A stretch of DNA of 64,000 bases from Sepioteuthis lessoniana (Eukaryota > Mollusca > Cephalopoda > Myopsida > Loliginidae): the NCBI GenBank assembly GCA_963585895.1, contig CAUZXS010004359.1, positions 53,975-117,974 on the forward strand, in the 5' to 3' direction. Below are positions 11,399-22,637 of the stretch, piece after piece; the stretch's first letter is position 1; each line of letters opens with the position of its first letter. A program made the position numbers and the translations under genes. The notes below the pieces were generated by a model. It saw nothing but the letters and a program-made list of their open reading frames with translations, made no database searches and was not told the origin of the DNA.

Positions 11399-11401
11399 CT
11401 C

Positions 11402-11706
11402 ATATTTACCAACCCCTCCGCTCGGGCAGGATATGACACAAGGTCAATTTTTAAGCGGAGTTTAACGGGTTTGAATTCAGAGTTTTCCTTCTCCTAGACT
11501 AGTTGCCTCATCAAAGCTGAAGAACCTAGTCTGCCCAACTATTGACCCATAGCTGGAGGGAGAATAATTGGATTCCTACCTTTCCTGAGGGCATTAGTGC
11601 AATAAGAAATGCAATCAGTCTCGTCTAGGATTTGAACTCGTATCGCCGTGCCCATTTCCATTTCCATTACACCACAGGCACCATTACATCACGGGCACCT
11701 CCCGTG
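11402..11706 (-). repeat. SINE-1, full-length, 5' end partly duplicated
   Basis: The minus strand carries a tRNA-like head (GTGATGTAATGG box A; GAGTTCAAATCCTAGACGAG box B), the central CCAGCTATGGGT block, CTAGTCTAGGAGAAGGAAAA and the terminal TCATATCCTGCCCGAGCGGA. The head is partly repeated: TTACATCACGGGCACC and TTACACCACAGGCACC lie side by side. Confidence 0.85.
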
Positions 11707-12046
11707 CATATAGTACTTGTTCTTATGGTCAAATTTAAATTTATTGCACAATCACTTTCCCCACCCAGTCGTGTGGAGTCTTATATTATTTTTGCGCGAA
11801 TTTGCTACAACATAGTTTGATATACTATAAAACCAACCAATCAAACAACTATCTGGAAAATCTCTTTTTTCGCGTCTTTTACATCCTTTTTTCACGTTTA
11901 TTACAGAATTGCTTTTATAGCGTTATTTTGAGTTTATGGCGTTATTTTGATAGGGATTCAGTTTCTGTTTTTTTTTTTTGTTTCTTCTCCAAAAACATCT
12001 CTATGTCATCTCGTACTCAATTTTCTTAGTTTGTCTTTTAAAGTGT

Positions 12047-12720
12047 CTATATCCTCATCATCATGTCGTGCCACTAGCACGGATTTCCCAGACTCTCTCT
12101 TGCAATTCGTCTCTATCGTCCATCGCTTCCAACAGGTCTTCTAGACTACATCTTGTGTCAGTACAGAATTATTCTCGCCAGCTCTCCAACACCTGCTTAT
12201 GAAAGGGTCCATAGGGGAACGTCGCTTATGAGGTCGTCCTTACTTCTCCAGCAGTGTCCCGCTTGTTTTGTTCGTCTAATTTCGATGGCTTTTGAGATGG
12301 AAGGTAGGTGACGGTACAGCTGCTGTTTTGTGGGGTGTTGTTTCCAGGATTTGTTCAATGTAAGTAGTAGCAGTATTGTGCAATTGTCGTCAAGCTTTTT
12401 CTCTATACGCTTAGTCAGCGTTCATGCAGTGCATTCATATAGTTGTATGGATTCGATCGCTGCTTGGAAAAAATCGCTTTTTATTTTATTGAACAGGTTT
12501 GACCTCCATCTTACCGATAACCTATCGATAGCCGTCCATGCCTTCACTAGTCACGTATTGACGTCATTTTCCGTAGATGAGTCACTGCTTCCAAGGTGGG
12601 TGCATTTGTCCGCAAGAATCACCATTTGGTGTGGAGATGTCACATCTTCGATTAAAGCACCTGACTCTCATTCAACCCATATATCTATGTACTTCGGTTG
12701 ATTGTATTAATGATAAGTTG
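12047..12720 (-). pseudogene. LINE-A pol C-terminal fragment
   Basis: Minus-strand frames match the 4.95-kb and 21-kb copies: HPTKQQLYRHLPPISKAIEI, then AGHCWRSKDDLISDV, then AGVGELARI near the end. The low-coordinate end is the ATCATCATG stub of the (GAT)n tail. It is 5'-truncated at about 12720 and frameshifted. The 123-codon plus-strand frame here is its antisense shadow. Confidence 0.75.
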
Positions 12721-12780
12721 TTTCCTTACGTCCGGGTTAAAAATAGAAATGTATCAGCAGCAAAACGACGACGATTTTAA

Positions 12781-13655
12781 CATTGGGGAACCAAAGAGAA
12801 TTTAGACCACGTTGTGACCCCGCCGTAGTAACAGTTGACATACTAAGTCTGTTTAACAACACAAAGGTTTATTGACTACGGTAACTTGTAGGTAGCCGAG
12901 AGGAGAAAGAAAGCAAGTATGGATATTGAGACTACCACCTTAGCGAGACAAAGATAAGCAAAATATGCTGGTGAGAAAAAAGAGAACAGACATAGACCTT
13001 GTATTTTTTCCATGATTCTAACATGATTGCCTCTAGTCTAACGCCCCCTTTGGAATGTACCTCTCCAATTTTGGGCTCGTAAACTTTCGTCTCCTTACAT
13101 CTTCATGGCTGGGGTTCAACTGTCCGTCTTTACCCCATCACGTCTACCTAAAAGAACACTAGTCGTCCCCTCACTTCCGCTCGTCGTGTCGGAGGTCGGA
13201 ACATCCGCTTACACTCGCTCCGCACATGTGCACACAATCCTCGCACTTCCAGCTTTACCTAGTCATAACTAAAATTAGATCCTTGGCCTGGCTGTTCGGA
13301 AACTGTCTGCTTTATTCATTTATTTATTTATTAAATTTCAATTTTCTATGGGATGTTCAATTATGTTACACGTGTTCTGACAGCTGGAGTAAACTCAAAC
13401 GGAAAAGCTATTAGGTAAGTGGACACGAGATAGAAAATAGGAAAAGGTTCAGTTGGGTACGAAACGTAACAATGTAAAGACGGCAGTTGAATAGAAGTCA
13501 AGTCGATGTGAGAAGGCTTGAAAATTACCGCGTCCATTTTGGATGAGGTCCTGCGATGGGGTCTCACACTTGCCATTAAGCTGAGAAGACGGGATCCCGA
13601 ATAAGCACGTGCGAAAACTATAACAGAAAACAAGAAATATAATCTCAAGGTCTAT
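12781..13655. other. Unassigned, locally GC-richer DNA
   Basis: The part around 13020-13260 has more C and CpG than its surroundings (TTCCGCTCGTCGTGTCGG). The 95-codon minus-strand frame at 13361-13648 has a hydrophobic start but no domain I recognise. Possibly a decayed mobile element or an exon; I cannot decide. Confidence 0.35.
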
Positions 13656-13659
13656 ATCT

Positions 13660-13661
<2 letters not shown>

Positions 13662-13736
<75 letters not shown>
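13662..13736. repeat. (CT)n(CTAT)n microsatellite
   Basis: A CT run changes to a tetranucleotide CTAT run. Confidence 0.95.
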
Positions 13737-14279
13737 CCTTACGACGTTTTATTTCTGCCTGTCTAGCTAAAGCAATGGACTCGTTTTTCATAGTCTGTTT
13801 CTCTCTTCTCGACCACTCTAAAAGCAAATAATAGTAGCGAATAAATTAAATGTTTGCATTAGCAAACCACGACGGTTTTTTTTGTGTGTTCCTTACTTCT
13901 TCTTGTCATTACAGTAGAGGTTACTAGGAGGTCTGACTGAAACTTAAAGCGAAGTGCTACGCGAATAGACCTGTTAGAACCGTGATGGTGCACCCTTCTA
14001 TGTGGTGTAGTAGTAATACAAACGTCCATTTGAGAACCATAGCGTTACAACCTTCTACTTCTGCCGTGTAATGTTACAATAGTTCTTTTTTTCCCATTTT
14101 TCTTTTCTGTATTTAATCATTCCTTTTTGTCCATGTGTTTTTGTTTTTTGTTTCTTTTGTTTGTTTATTTTTCTTTTTATTGTTGTTGGAATGGTTGAAG
14201 TTTTTGGATGCCATAATTTTCTTGTCTTTGCACTTTTTTGTTAGATTCTTATAACACATATATTACTGCATAATTCTAA
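13737..14279. other. T-rich DNA, nothing recognised
   Basis: T-rich with TTTTTGT-type runs near 14.1 kb. No credible feature. Confidence 0.5.
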
Positions 14280-14535
14280 TTCTAATGCTGGCATAATTCT
14301 AACGCTTCCTTCTTTATTTGTTTATGCATATGCGCTGTCCACATCCTTTCTGTGGTGTAATGCCTTGTGCATTGTCATCAATTATTTCCTTCTGCTGTCT
14401 AAATCTTGGCTGTTTATGCAAGGACTTATGAATTACTTTTTATTCTGGGCAAAAATCTTGACATCATCTATGTAGATGATGTGGATTATCTTTTGTTATT
14501 GATTTTGTGATTTTGTATCTTACGTTGTGCTTTTT
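14280..14535 (-). pseudogene. LINE-B RT fragment with YIDD box
   Basis: The minus strand near 14450-14490 reads HIIYIDDVKIFAQNKK and then a stop. YIDD is the catalytic metal-binding motif of a reverse transcriptase palm. Closer to the 3' end, near 14300-14370, MHKALHHRKDVDSAYA resembles the LHPRDDVDRLYV-type block found downstream of the palm in LINE-B. The two blocks are closer together than expected, implying an internal deletion. Confidence 0.6.
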
Positions 14536-14539
14536 TTGG

Positions 14540-14541
14540 TG

Positions 14542-14594
<53 letters not shown>
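14540..14594. repeat. (TG)n microsatellite
   Basis: Pure TG run of about 27 units. Confidence 0.95.
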
Positions 14595-14595
<1 letters not shown>

Positions 14596-14699
14596 GGCCA
14601 GATCTGCGTGCGTGCGTTAGCAGCAATTCAGCGATATCAGCGCTATAATGAATAGTAATGACGATAATTAGTCCCACTGGCTGATAACTTTTTACTTTA

Positions 14700-15240
14700 A
14701 CTTCTGCTGAGCTTTGTCCCTCCAGCTGTTAATTCCACTCTCCAGTTTTCCTTAGATTTCGTGGTGAAGTTGACTACTTACTCGGAGATTTTGAATATTT
14801 TTAAATATTCTATTATTCCTGCTTGTGCGATCATGTCATCCGCCTTCCAGTTGTCTTTCGATGTCATGAGAAGATTATTGCTCTTTATTTTCAACTCTTT
14901 TATATTCCCCTGGTCTAGGAACAATAGGTCATCCATGCCTGTATTTCCTTTGCTGCATCCTCTTTCTGTTCTTTGGTAAACAGCCTAAGGTATTGAAGTA
15001 ACTACAGCATTACTTCTTTTATTTATTCATTAATCTATTTATTATTATTCAGTGGTTTGTCAATAGGTGCGTCAAGTCTGATTGTTTGATTATTAAATCT
15101 GAGTATTCGGCTGCCAAAATACGTATTTTCCTATCATATTAGGCATAAAAAATTGTCCATATATACATATATACATATATATGATTGTTCCACTATGAAT
15201 AAGAAAATACGAGTATTATTAACTTTAGAAAAACACTTCT
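14700..15240. other. Possible older transposon DNA, unassigned
   Basis: Minus-strand frames over 14700-15000 show short stretches (TKEQKEDAAKEIQAWM, RTSRNNRIFKNIQN) that look like decayed coding sequence beside the LINE-B RT fragment. I cannot place them in a domain. From 15000 to 15240 nothing is seen. Confidence 0.3.
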
Positions 15241-15251
15241 CATGAAAAATC

Positions 15252-15309
<58 letters not shown>

Positions 15310-15425
15310 TTCTGACCTATAATCTATGGCTAAATTGTAGGCAGATTTGATCTTTAGCCTTTATATAACATAACTGAATTCAATCCAATACTCCGCTATG
15401 AATTGTCCTGCCTCCGGCCGAGGCT

Positions 15426-15462
<37 letters not shown>
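15252..15462. repeat. (CA)n(TA)n tract and second (TA)n tract
   Basis: CA/TA compound run at 15252-15309 and a pure TA run at about 15429-15462, separated by unremarkable sequence. Confidence 0.9.
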
Positions 15463-15463
<1 letters not shown>

Positions 15464-16126
15464 TTGAATTTAGCATGGCCATAAAAATTAGGTATTATAT
15501 TATAGTCATAATAGCTATTTTATCATAGCTAAATGTGGTATAGTCAGTATATAATAAAAATTACGTTGGTTATAGTTATTTTATTAAGTTCTTTTTATAG
15601 TTATTTTATTTATATATTTATTATTTGGCAAGGCCATCCAAACTGTCCACTGCAGGCCTGTATTATTTCATTTGCTGCATTTTACTCTGTGAACTTGTAA
15701 AATAAACTTGATTTTAATATTGCTACAAGTCCAGCTAATTCTAATTTAATCAGACACCTTTGTGTTTGTATGAAAAATTAACCCACCAATTGTGTGATAT
15801 GCTAAAAAACTACGTCGACAGAACTAAGGGCAAAAGGTTGTGGACTAAGGGACAATTGAAGAAAAGTGAGTTCTCAGGGAGTGAAATGGTTCAGTTGCGA
15901 TGACTCTGACTGAATATAATGCTATTGATACGATATAACAAAGAAAGGAGTTAAGGCTTTGTAGCCTTTTTTTTTTTTTTTTTAATATCATTTGACCGAT
16001 GAGCTGCAATGTTGTTGGTTACTTTTACTGCCAAATTTAAAGTTAAAATGCAAGTAAATGAAAACAATCAAAATGCGCCGCGATAAATATGAGTGTTAGA
16101 GAAGATTTGTAGCGTAAATTTTATAT
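15463..16126. other. AT-rich DNA, nothing recognised
   Basis: Contains a T run of about 19 bases near 15967. No coding or repeat family was recognised before the satellite begins. Confidence 0.5.
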
Positions 16127-18716
16127 ACATACACAAAATTCGTTCCCACATTTTTAAACCAATCAACAAACATTAGAACATTCTAGAAAAAAAGGATCAA
16201 AACCACATACACAAAATTCGTTCCCACATTTTTAAACCAATCAACAAACATTAGAACATTCTAGAAAAAAAGGATCAAAACCACATACACAAAATTCGTT
16301 CCCACATTTTTAAACCAATCAACAAACATTAGAACATTCTAGAAAAAAAGGATCAAAACCACATACACAAAATTCGTTCCCACATTTTTAAACCAATCAA
16401 CAAACATTAGAACATTCTAGAAAAAAAGGATCAAAACCACATACACAAAATTCGTTCCCACATTTTTAAACCAATCAACAAACATTAGAACATTCTAGAA
16501 AAAAAGGATCAAAACCACATACACAAAATTCGTTCCCACATTTTTAAACCAATCAACAAACATTAGAACATTCTAGAAAAAAAGGATCAAAACCACATAC
16601 ACAAAATTCGTTCCCACATTTTTAAACCAATCAACAAACATTAGAACATTCTAGAAAAAAAGGATCAAAACCACATACACAAAATTCGTTCCCACATTTT
16701 TAAACCAATCAACAAACATTAGAACATTCTAGAAAAAAAGGATCAAAACCACATACACAAAATTCGTTCCCACATTTTTAAACCAATCAACAAACATTAG
16801 AACATTCTAGAAAAAAAGGATCAAAACCACATACACAAAATTCGTTCCCACATTTTTAAACCAATCAACAAACATTAGAACATTCTAGAAAAAAAGGATC
16901 AAAACCACATACACAAAATTCGTTCCCACATTTTTAAACCAATCAACAAACATTAGAACATTCTAGAAAAAAAGGATCAAAACCACATACACAAAATTCG
17001 TTCCCACATTTTTAAACCAATCAACAAACATTAGAACATTCTAGAAAAAAAGGATCAAAACCACATACACAAAATTCGTTCCCACATTTTTAAACCAATC
17101 AACAAACATTAGAACATTCTAGAAAAAAAGGATCAAAACCACATACACAAAATTCGTTCCCACATTTTTAAACCAATCAACAAACATTAGAACATTCTAG
17201 AAAAAAAGGATCAAAACCACATACACAAAATTCGTTCCCACATTTTTAAACCAATCAACAAACATTAGAACATTCTAGAAAAAAAGGATCAAAACCACAT
17301 ACACAAAATTCGTTCCCACATTTTTAAACCAATCAACAAACATTAGAACATTCTAGAAAAAAAGGATCAAAACCACATACACAAAATTCGTTCCCACATT
17401 TTTAAACCAATCAACAAACATTAGAACATTCTAGAAAAAAAGGATCAAAACCACATACACAAAATTCGTTCCCACATTTTTAAACCAATCAACAAACATT
17501 AGAACATTCTAGAAAAAAAGGATCAAAACCACATACACAAAATTCGTTCCCACATTTTTAAACCAATCAACAAACATTAGAACATTCTAGAAAAAAAGGA
17601 TCAAAACCACATACACAAAATTCGTTCCCACATTTTTAAACCAATCAACAAACATTAGAACATTCTAGAAAAAAAGGATCAAAACCACATACACAAAATT
17701 CGTTCCCACATTTTTAAACCAATCAACAAACATTAGAACATTCTAGAAAAAAAGGATCAAAACCACATACACAAAATTCGTTCCCACATTTTTAAACCAA
17801 TCAACAAACATTAGAACATTCTAGAAAAAAAGGATCAAAACCACATACACAAAATTCGTTCCCACATTTTTAAACCAATCAACAAACATTAGAACATTCT
17901 AGAAAAAAAGGATCAAAACCACATACACAAAATTCGTTCCCACATTTTTAAACCAATCAACAAACATTAGAACATTCTAGAAAAAAAGGATCAAAACCAC
18001 ATACACAAAATTCGTTCCCACATTTTTAAACCAATCAACAAACATTAGAACATTCTAGAAAAAAAGGATCAAAACCACATACACAAAATTCGTTCCCACA
18101 TTTTTAAACCAATCAACAAACATTAGAACATTCTAGAAAAAAAGGATCAAAACCACATACACAAAATTCGTTCCCACATTTTTAAACCAATCAACAAACA
18201 TTAGAACATTCTAGAAAAAAAGGATCAAAACCACATACACAAAATTCGTTCCCACATTTTTAAACCAATCAACAAACATTAGAACATTCTAGAAAAAAAG
18301 GATCAAAACCACATACACAAAATTCGTTCCCACATTTTTAAACCAATCAACAAACATTAGAACATTCTAGAAAAAAAGGATCAAAACCACATACACAAAA
18401 TTCGTTCCCACATTTTTAAACCAATCAACAAACATTAGAACATTCTAGAAAAAAAGGATCAAAACCACATACACAAAATTCGTTCCCACATTTTTAAACC
18501 AATCAACAAACATTAGAACATTCTAGAAAAAAAGGATCAAAACCACATACACAAAATTCGTTCCCACATTTTTAAACCAATCAACAAACATTAGAACATT
18601 CTAGAAAAAAAGGATCAAAACCACATACACAAAATTCGTTCCCACATTTTTAAACCAATCAACAAACATTAGAACATTCTAGAAAAAAAGGATCAAAACC
18701 ACATACACAAAATTCG
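16127..18716. repeat. 78-bp satellite, 33 full copies plus a partial
   Basis: Unit positions 1-20 read ACATACACAAAATTCGTTCC. The unit then carries CCACATTTTTAAACC, AATCAACAAACATTAG, AACATTCTAGAA and AAAAAGGATCAAAACC. The period is exactly 78: unit starts at 16127 and 18701 differ by 33 x 78. I found no difference between copies by eye. 78 is divisible by 3, but stop codons occur in the forward frames (for example TAG in ATTAG and TTCTAG) and no open frame spans the array. The last unit breaks off after ATTCG at 18716. Confidence 0.98.
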
Positions 18717-18785
18717 CGCCCATAGATTTTTAGATCAATCAAGTATTTTCCCCCCAAAAAAAATTTATACCTGTTTTGATCCTCT
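18717..18785. repeat. Diverged edge copy of the 78-bp unit
   Basis: CGCCCATAGATTTTTAGATC and ATCAAGTATT align with the unit's CGTTCCCACATTTTTAAACC and ATCAACAAACATT, but with several substitutions and indels. It then reads TGTTTTGATCC, the reverse complement of the unit's GGATCAAAAC. The homogeneous core thus ends against an ancient, unconverted copy. Confidence 0.6.
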
Positions 18786-18987
18786 TAGGGGTTATAAAAA
18801 GAAAGCGATAGACTAATTCTACAGATCGTCGCTGATGACAGAACGAAGCTACGCTACTGAACTGATACCTTACTCAACCAAAACCTGAGAGGCGCCAGGC
18901 TGTCAAACAAAGACATATTCCCACTTCTCCTTACACCAAAGACAAACAAAGGGAAAAGTACTACTACAGAAATTAAACACTGGACAT

Positions 18988-19103
18988 GCAGGCGAAAATA
19001 ACAACAACAACCACATCGGTGAAAACAACAACAACATCGGCGAAAACAACAACAACAACAATAACCACATTGGCGGAAACAACAACAACAACATTGTGAG
19101 TTT
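18988..19103. repeat. (ACA)n-rich imperfect repeat, Thr-rich frame
   Basis: Runs of ACAACAACA are separated by CATCGGTGAAA, CATCGGCGAAA and CATTGGCGGAA, an imperfect higher-order repeat. The forward frame encodes poly-Thr blocks spaced by SVK, SAK and LAE, about 37 codons from an ATG to a stop. I see no coding context and treat it as a microsatellite-derived repeat. The Val- and Cys-rich minus frames are its shadows. Confidence 0.7.
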
Positions 19104-19129
19104 CTTGGCACAATATTCCTGCTGAATAA

Positions 19130-19490
19130 TAAACCTTTATTTTAAAGTTATTCAGGTTTGTTTTTTTTTTGTTTTTTGTTTTTTTGTTAGGGAAATTATT
19201 TGTTAAGAACACTTACTACCTCCAAACTTTGTTTTATACATTCGACACATCTCGCAATATCCCCGACAAATTCTTCTATTTACCAGGTGGCATTTTGTAT
19301 AACTACAAGCTAACGAAACCATTCAAAATACTGTTTACCAAGGAATTATTTGTATCCAAGGATATGACTGTAATTGAATGAGCTAAAAACTTCCTGAATT
19401 TCTATCCCATTAAAAATAATGGGGCATCTTTTTACGGCGGGACTACCAAGAAGCTAATCAGTTTGAAAAGCCGACCTACTTAAACTCTTA
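19130..19490. other. Unassigned DNA
   Basis: T-rich at 19160-19190, then a 70-codon plus-strand frame (19169-19381) with no recognisable domain. Confidence 0.4.
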
Positions 19491-19499
19491 CATAAAACA

Positions 19500-19815
19500 T
19501 TGTTTGAAATTGGGCCCTGTCAGCTGCATTTCTCCAACGATTGCCCTAGATATGACACTAAACAATCTAATAGTGAAGCTCCAGTAATGCTAGAGTTTGA
19601 GGAATGCGGAGTTCCCATTTATTACCATCGCTCCCAGGTCTACTCTGGCCTGGAGTGGTACCACCTGATAGGGTCCTATCTATGGGTCAAATAGTACTAA
19701 ACTGCGTACTCGTGCTAAACTAAATTGTTTGAAATAGAACTGTTTATATGTATAGATTGCATTTGGCATTAAATAATCTACAATGATTTACATGCCATAA
19801 AACAAGACTAAACTA
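19500..19815 (+). repeat. RepC copy with tail
   Basis: Head module with CTAGATATGACACTAAACAA, TTACCATCGCTCCCAGGTCT and CTATGGGTCAAATAG. It is followed near 19765 by a TTAAATAATCTACAATGATT stretch and ATGCCATAAAACAAG, a diverged shared tail. Confidence 0.6.
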
Positions 19816-19915
19816 AACCTACTTGAAATTATGTGTTCCCAAATGAAAATCATATAATCAAAAGAAAAACTTGCAATTACGAATAAACTTGTTCTTTAAT
19901 GCATCTTTTAGTTGA

Positions 19916-20115
19916 AAACGTATGACGCTTCCCGAGGGTGAAGCTCTATTCAGGAAAGAGTATGATGTCATCCCTTTGTAGCGTTACTCCTTGGTTTACT
20001 CTGATCCAAAGTAGTTCTTCCTGTTAAGTTCCCATATATAGGTTGAATAGATCCACTTGAAAATTATAAGTATCAAATAGGTGCACTCAAAACCATACAG
20101 CTGTTCAAAATTATC
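19916..20115 (+). repeat. RepC copy, diverged
   Basis: GTTACTCCTTGGTTTACTCTGATCC and CTGTTAAGTTCCC correspond to the RepC head. AAACCATACAGCTGTTC at about 20090 is the second module. Confidence 0.5.
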
Positions 20116-20129
20116 TTACGACATAGGGA

Positions 20130-22141
20130 ACTAGAATAAATATACCGAAGCAAACTAAGAGCCAAATTTAAAGCTACGTGAGATGAAAAGATTGAACCAT
20201 GAGAAAAAAAGCACCTTTACTAAATAAAAGAAATCCAGCAAATACCAACGCGCAGAAACGTGAGAAAGTTCAGAAATAACTAAGATATACCCAGAACAAA
20301 TAAAATTCATTGAAGGCAAAATCGATAAGATCAGAAATTCAGTAGAATATAATCACAATTAGCATAGCAGACAGTGCCCGTGGTGTAATGGTTATCTTCC
20401 TAGGAAATGGACACGGCGACACGAGTTCAAATCCTGGACGAGTCTGATTGCATTTCACGTAGCACTAATACCCTTGGGAAAGGTATGAATCCAAATATTC
20501 TCCCTCCAGCTATGGGTAAATAGTAGGACAGACTAGGTTCTTCAGCCTTGGTGAGTCAACTAGTCTAGGAGAAGGAAAACTCTGAATTCAAACCTGTTAA
20601 ACTCCACTTAAAAATTGACCTTGTGTCATATCCTGGCCGAGTGGAGGGGTTGGTAAATAGGATTAGCATAGTAGACAGTAAATGAAGTGAGCGGAAGGAA
20701 CAGCACCTCGAGAGCAAAAATTAAAGCTACCAGCCAAGAACAAAGATTTTGGAAGTAGAAAGAACATTTCAAGAATAAAGTCAAAAAATATCCTGAAATC
20801 ACAGACAAACATGGCAAAGAAATTATTTATAGATGACTAGATATCAAACTGGCCCAATGTATGAAAGAAAATTTTGGTGCTGTTTTGAAAAGAATTAAAA
20901 CCAGAAAAGCTGCAGACCTCGACGAAATACCCCATAAAGTATGGAAGGTAAGAAAATTTGACGACGTACTTCCCGGATTATGCAAGGTAGTGTATAAACA
21001 AAACACAAGAGAAAAATAGACAAAAGACTGTATCCTCCCTCTCCATAATAAAAGTATCCTAAATCTCTAAAAACTTCAAAATCCTAACTCTTACTGCAAA
21101 GGTTTATATTCCTCTGATTCTGAATTATATCGAGAAAATCTTCAGGAAAAATCAGAACGGCTTTCAGAGAAATTGATCCACAGGTTTCCAAATGTTTACT
21201 ATCTGTCAAATTAACAAATGAGAACGTGCAAAAAATCTCAAGGCAACACCACAAATCGGAGATTTCTCCAAAGCATTCGACCGAGCAAATATTACTGGCA
21301 TATAATCTCCTCTTCTTTGACATTGTCGCTGGAGTCTGAGGAGGTGATACATTAGGGCCAAATTTGCTTATAATCTGCCAAGACGAAATACTTCGAAAGT
21401 CAAAAGATCTAATATAAGAAAATTGTTTCATGCAAAAAAGCCAAGAAGCAAACGATTTTCCGCAGAAACAATGACAAACACAAATTACGCTGAGGATCTA
21501 GTCTAATCCCTACTGCCTAGTCTGTAACAAGCAGCAAGAAGCCTTGGTCTCTACATGAACGCAAAAAATGTGATTTAATCTAGACGGAGCCATCTCTACT
21601 CTGAGTAACAAGCCTCTAAAATTACAAGTCCAGTTCAATACTTTGGTAGCAACATCTCATCGACTTAAAATGAAGTCAACATACGCTTCGTGAAGCTATT
21701 TACAGATTATCAATTATATGGAAATCTGATCGACAGATAAAATAACATGGAATTTATTCCAAGCTGTTGCAGTATCAATACTACAAAATTGACGCACCAC
21801 AAAGAAATTAACAAAATACATAAAGAAAAAGCTTGATAGGAACTATTCAAGATTGCTATCTATTGTTTTGAACAAATCTTGGAAGGAACACCCCACGAAA
21901 TCGCAGTTCTTCGGCCACTTACCTCCCATCTTATAAACCATCATAGTAAAACGAAAAGTCATGCAGTGTACTTCTTGAGAAGTAAGGACGAACTAAGAAG
22001 AGATGTTTTCTTACTGTGTAGTACGTTTACTTCTTCATCACTGCAGTGTTGGCCGATCAGCAGACACTTACATACATCTATTCTCTGCAGACAATGGATG
22101 CAGTTTAGAAGACCTACCTCAAGCGATTGCCATCAGGAATG

Positions 22142-22176
<35 letters not shown>

Positions 22177-22335
22177 GGAATTCTGGGCTGACTGCAAGAC
22201 CCGATAATAATTGTTTAAAAATCATTATTGTTGATATTATTGCATTTCAGAAGACTTTGCAGTTGCAACAAGGGACGGATAGCGAGAGAGAACCAGGGAA
22301 TTCCGTGCTATCTGCCTGACCCGATAATGATGATG
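20130..22335 (+). pseudogene. LINE-A pol, longest copy, interrupted by a SINE
   Basis: A long, decayed non-LTR retrotransposon polyprotein read over several frames. In order: a basic region before 20374; the SINE-1 insertion at 20374-20661; LKRIKTRKAADLDEIPHKVW near 20890-20950, the RKAxGxDxIPxEVW block of RT; CILPLHNK; KNQNGFQRN near 21140; DFSKAFDRAN near 21270; YAEDLV near 21490 in place of the catalytic YADD; a diverged YLGS region as YFGSNISST near 21640; LDRNYSRLLSIVLNKSWKEH near 21840; and CSLEDLPQAI near 22100. It ends in AATGATGATGATA, the (GAT)n tail. Many stops and frameshifts, and YAED replaces YADD, so it is not active. A (GA)n expansion sits inside at 22146-22172. Confidence 0.8.
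20374..20661 (+). mobile_element. SINE-1, full-length, nested in LINE-A, with TSD
   Basis: tRNA-like head: GTGGTGTAATGGTTATC (box A region) and CGAGTTCAAATCCTGGACG (box B region). The body has CCCTTGGGAAAGGTATGAAT, CCAGCTATGGGTAAATAGTA, GTCTAGGAGAAGGAAAACTC and a terminal TCATATCCTGGCCGAGTGGA. It is flanked by ATTAGCATAGCAGACAGT at 20358-20375 and ATTAGCATAGTAGACAGT at 20662-20679, an 18-bp duplication with one mismatch (the first copy overlaps the SINE start by two bases). This proves insertion by target-primed reverse transcription into an already resident LINE-A. Confidence 0.92.
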
Positions 22336-22379
22336 ATATTTTTTTAATAATCATTATTATTATCGCGGTTTTCCTAAAA

Positions 22380-22620
22380 AGATATAAACCACTGTAACTG
22401 TATAAATAAATGATTATTATTAACAGATAGGATTAGTTGCTTGAAACTATATGATTGTCTAAAAATTATTGAGTTAATTATTGTTATTTGCAGCTATACA
22501 TGTTCACAGATGATTATTTCTTCCTTAAAACGACATACTCGCTTTAAATAAAGAGTTAATTCTATATAAAATAACCCCACCTATGTTGAAATGCCGTAAA
22601 ACCAACCAACCAACCAACCA
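22380..22620 (+). repeat. RepC second module plus shared tail
   Basis: GAAACTATATGATTGTC-type second-module sequence is followed near 22565 by AAAATAACCCCACCTATG, TTGAAATGCCGTAAAACC and a CCAACCAACC run. Confidence 0.5.
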
Positions 22621-22637
22621 ACCAATAAAACTGAATT

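Larger units (their letters stand above)
10826..11400 (-). pseudogene. LINE-B copy 7, well-preserved C-terminus
   Basis: The minus frame reads YIDFTRELKKKTQQLWNMIV, then GIIPKGLVKGLEDLEVIGQG and ALLRSAWILRRVLET. The tail lies at 10826-10850 (TTATTAATTAATTT). The upstream end runs into the palindrome at 11287 and the 33-bp duplication at 11333. Confidence 0.7.

Noticed and set aside
12330-12701. 123-codon plus-strand frame
   Set aside because: It is antisense to a LINE-A pol fragment whose minus-strand frames carry recognisable RT C-terminal blocks.
16127-18716. A CRISPR array
   Set aside because: The 78-bp units are contiguous without variable spacers, and the sequence context is eukaryotic. 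The same applies to the 82-bp array.
18854-19212. Cys/Val-rich minus-strand frames resembling a repetitive secreted protein
   Set aside because: They are read from an (ACA)n repeat, in several overlapping frames, with no independent coding evidence.
20374-20445. A functional tRNA gene
   Set aside because: Boxes A and B are present, but acceptor and anticodon stems do not pair and the sequence continues as a SINE body. The same applies to the other SINE heads.
21879-22319. 146-codon plus-strand frame, the longest in the window
   Set aside because: It lies in LINE-A but is mostly out of frame with the conserved blocks, which occur in another frame (CSLEDLPQAI, then a GA-repeat). It is a chance opening in a decayed pseudogene.
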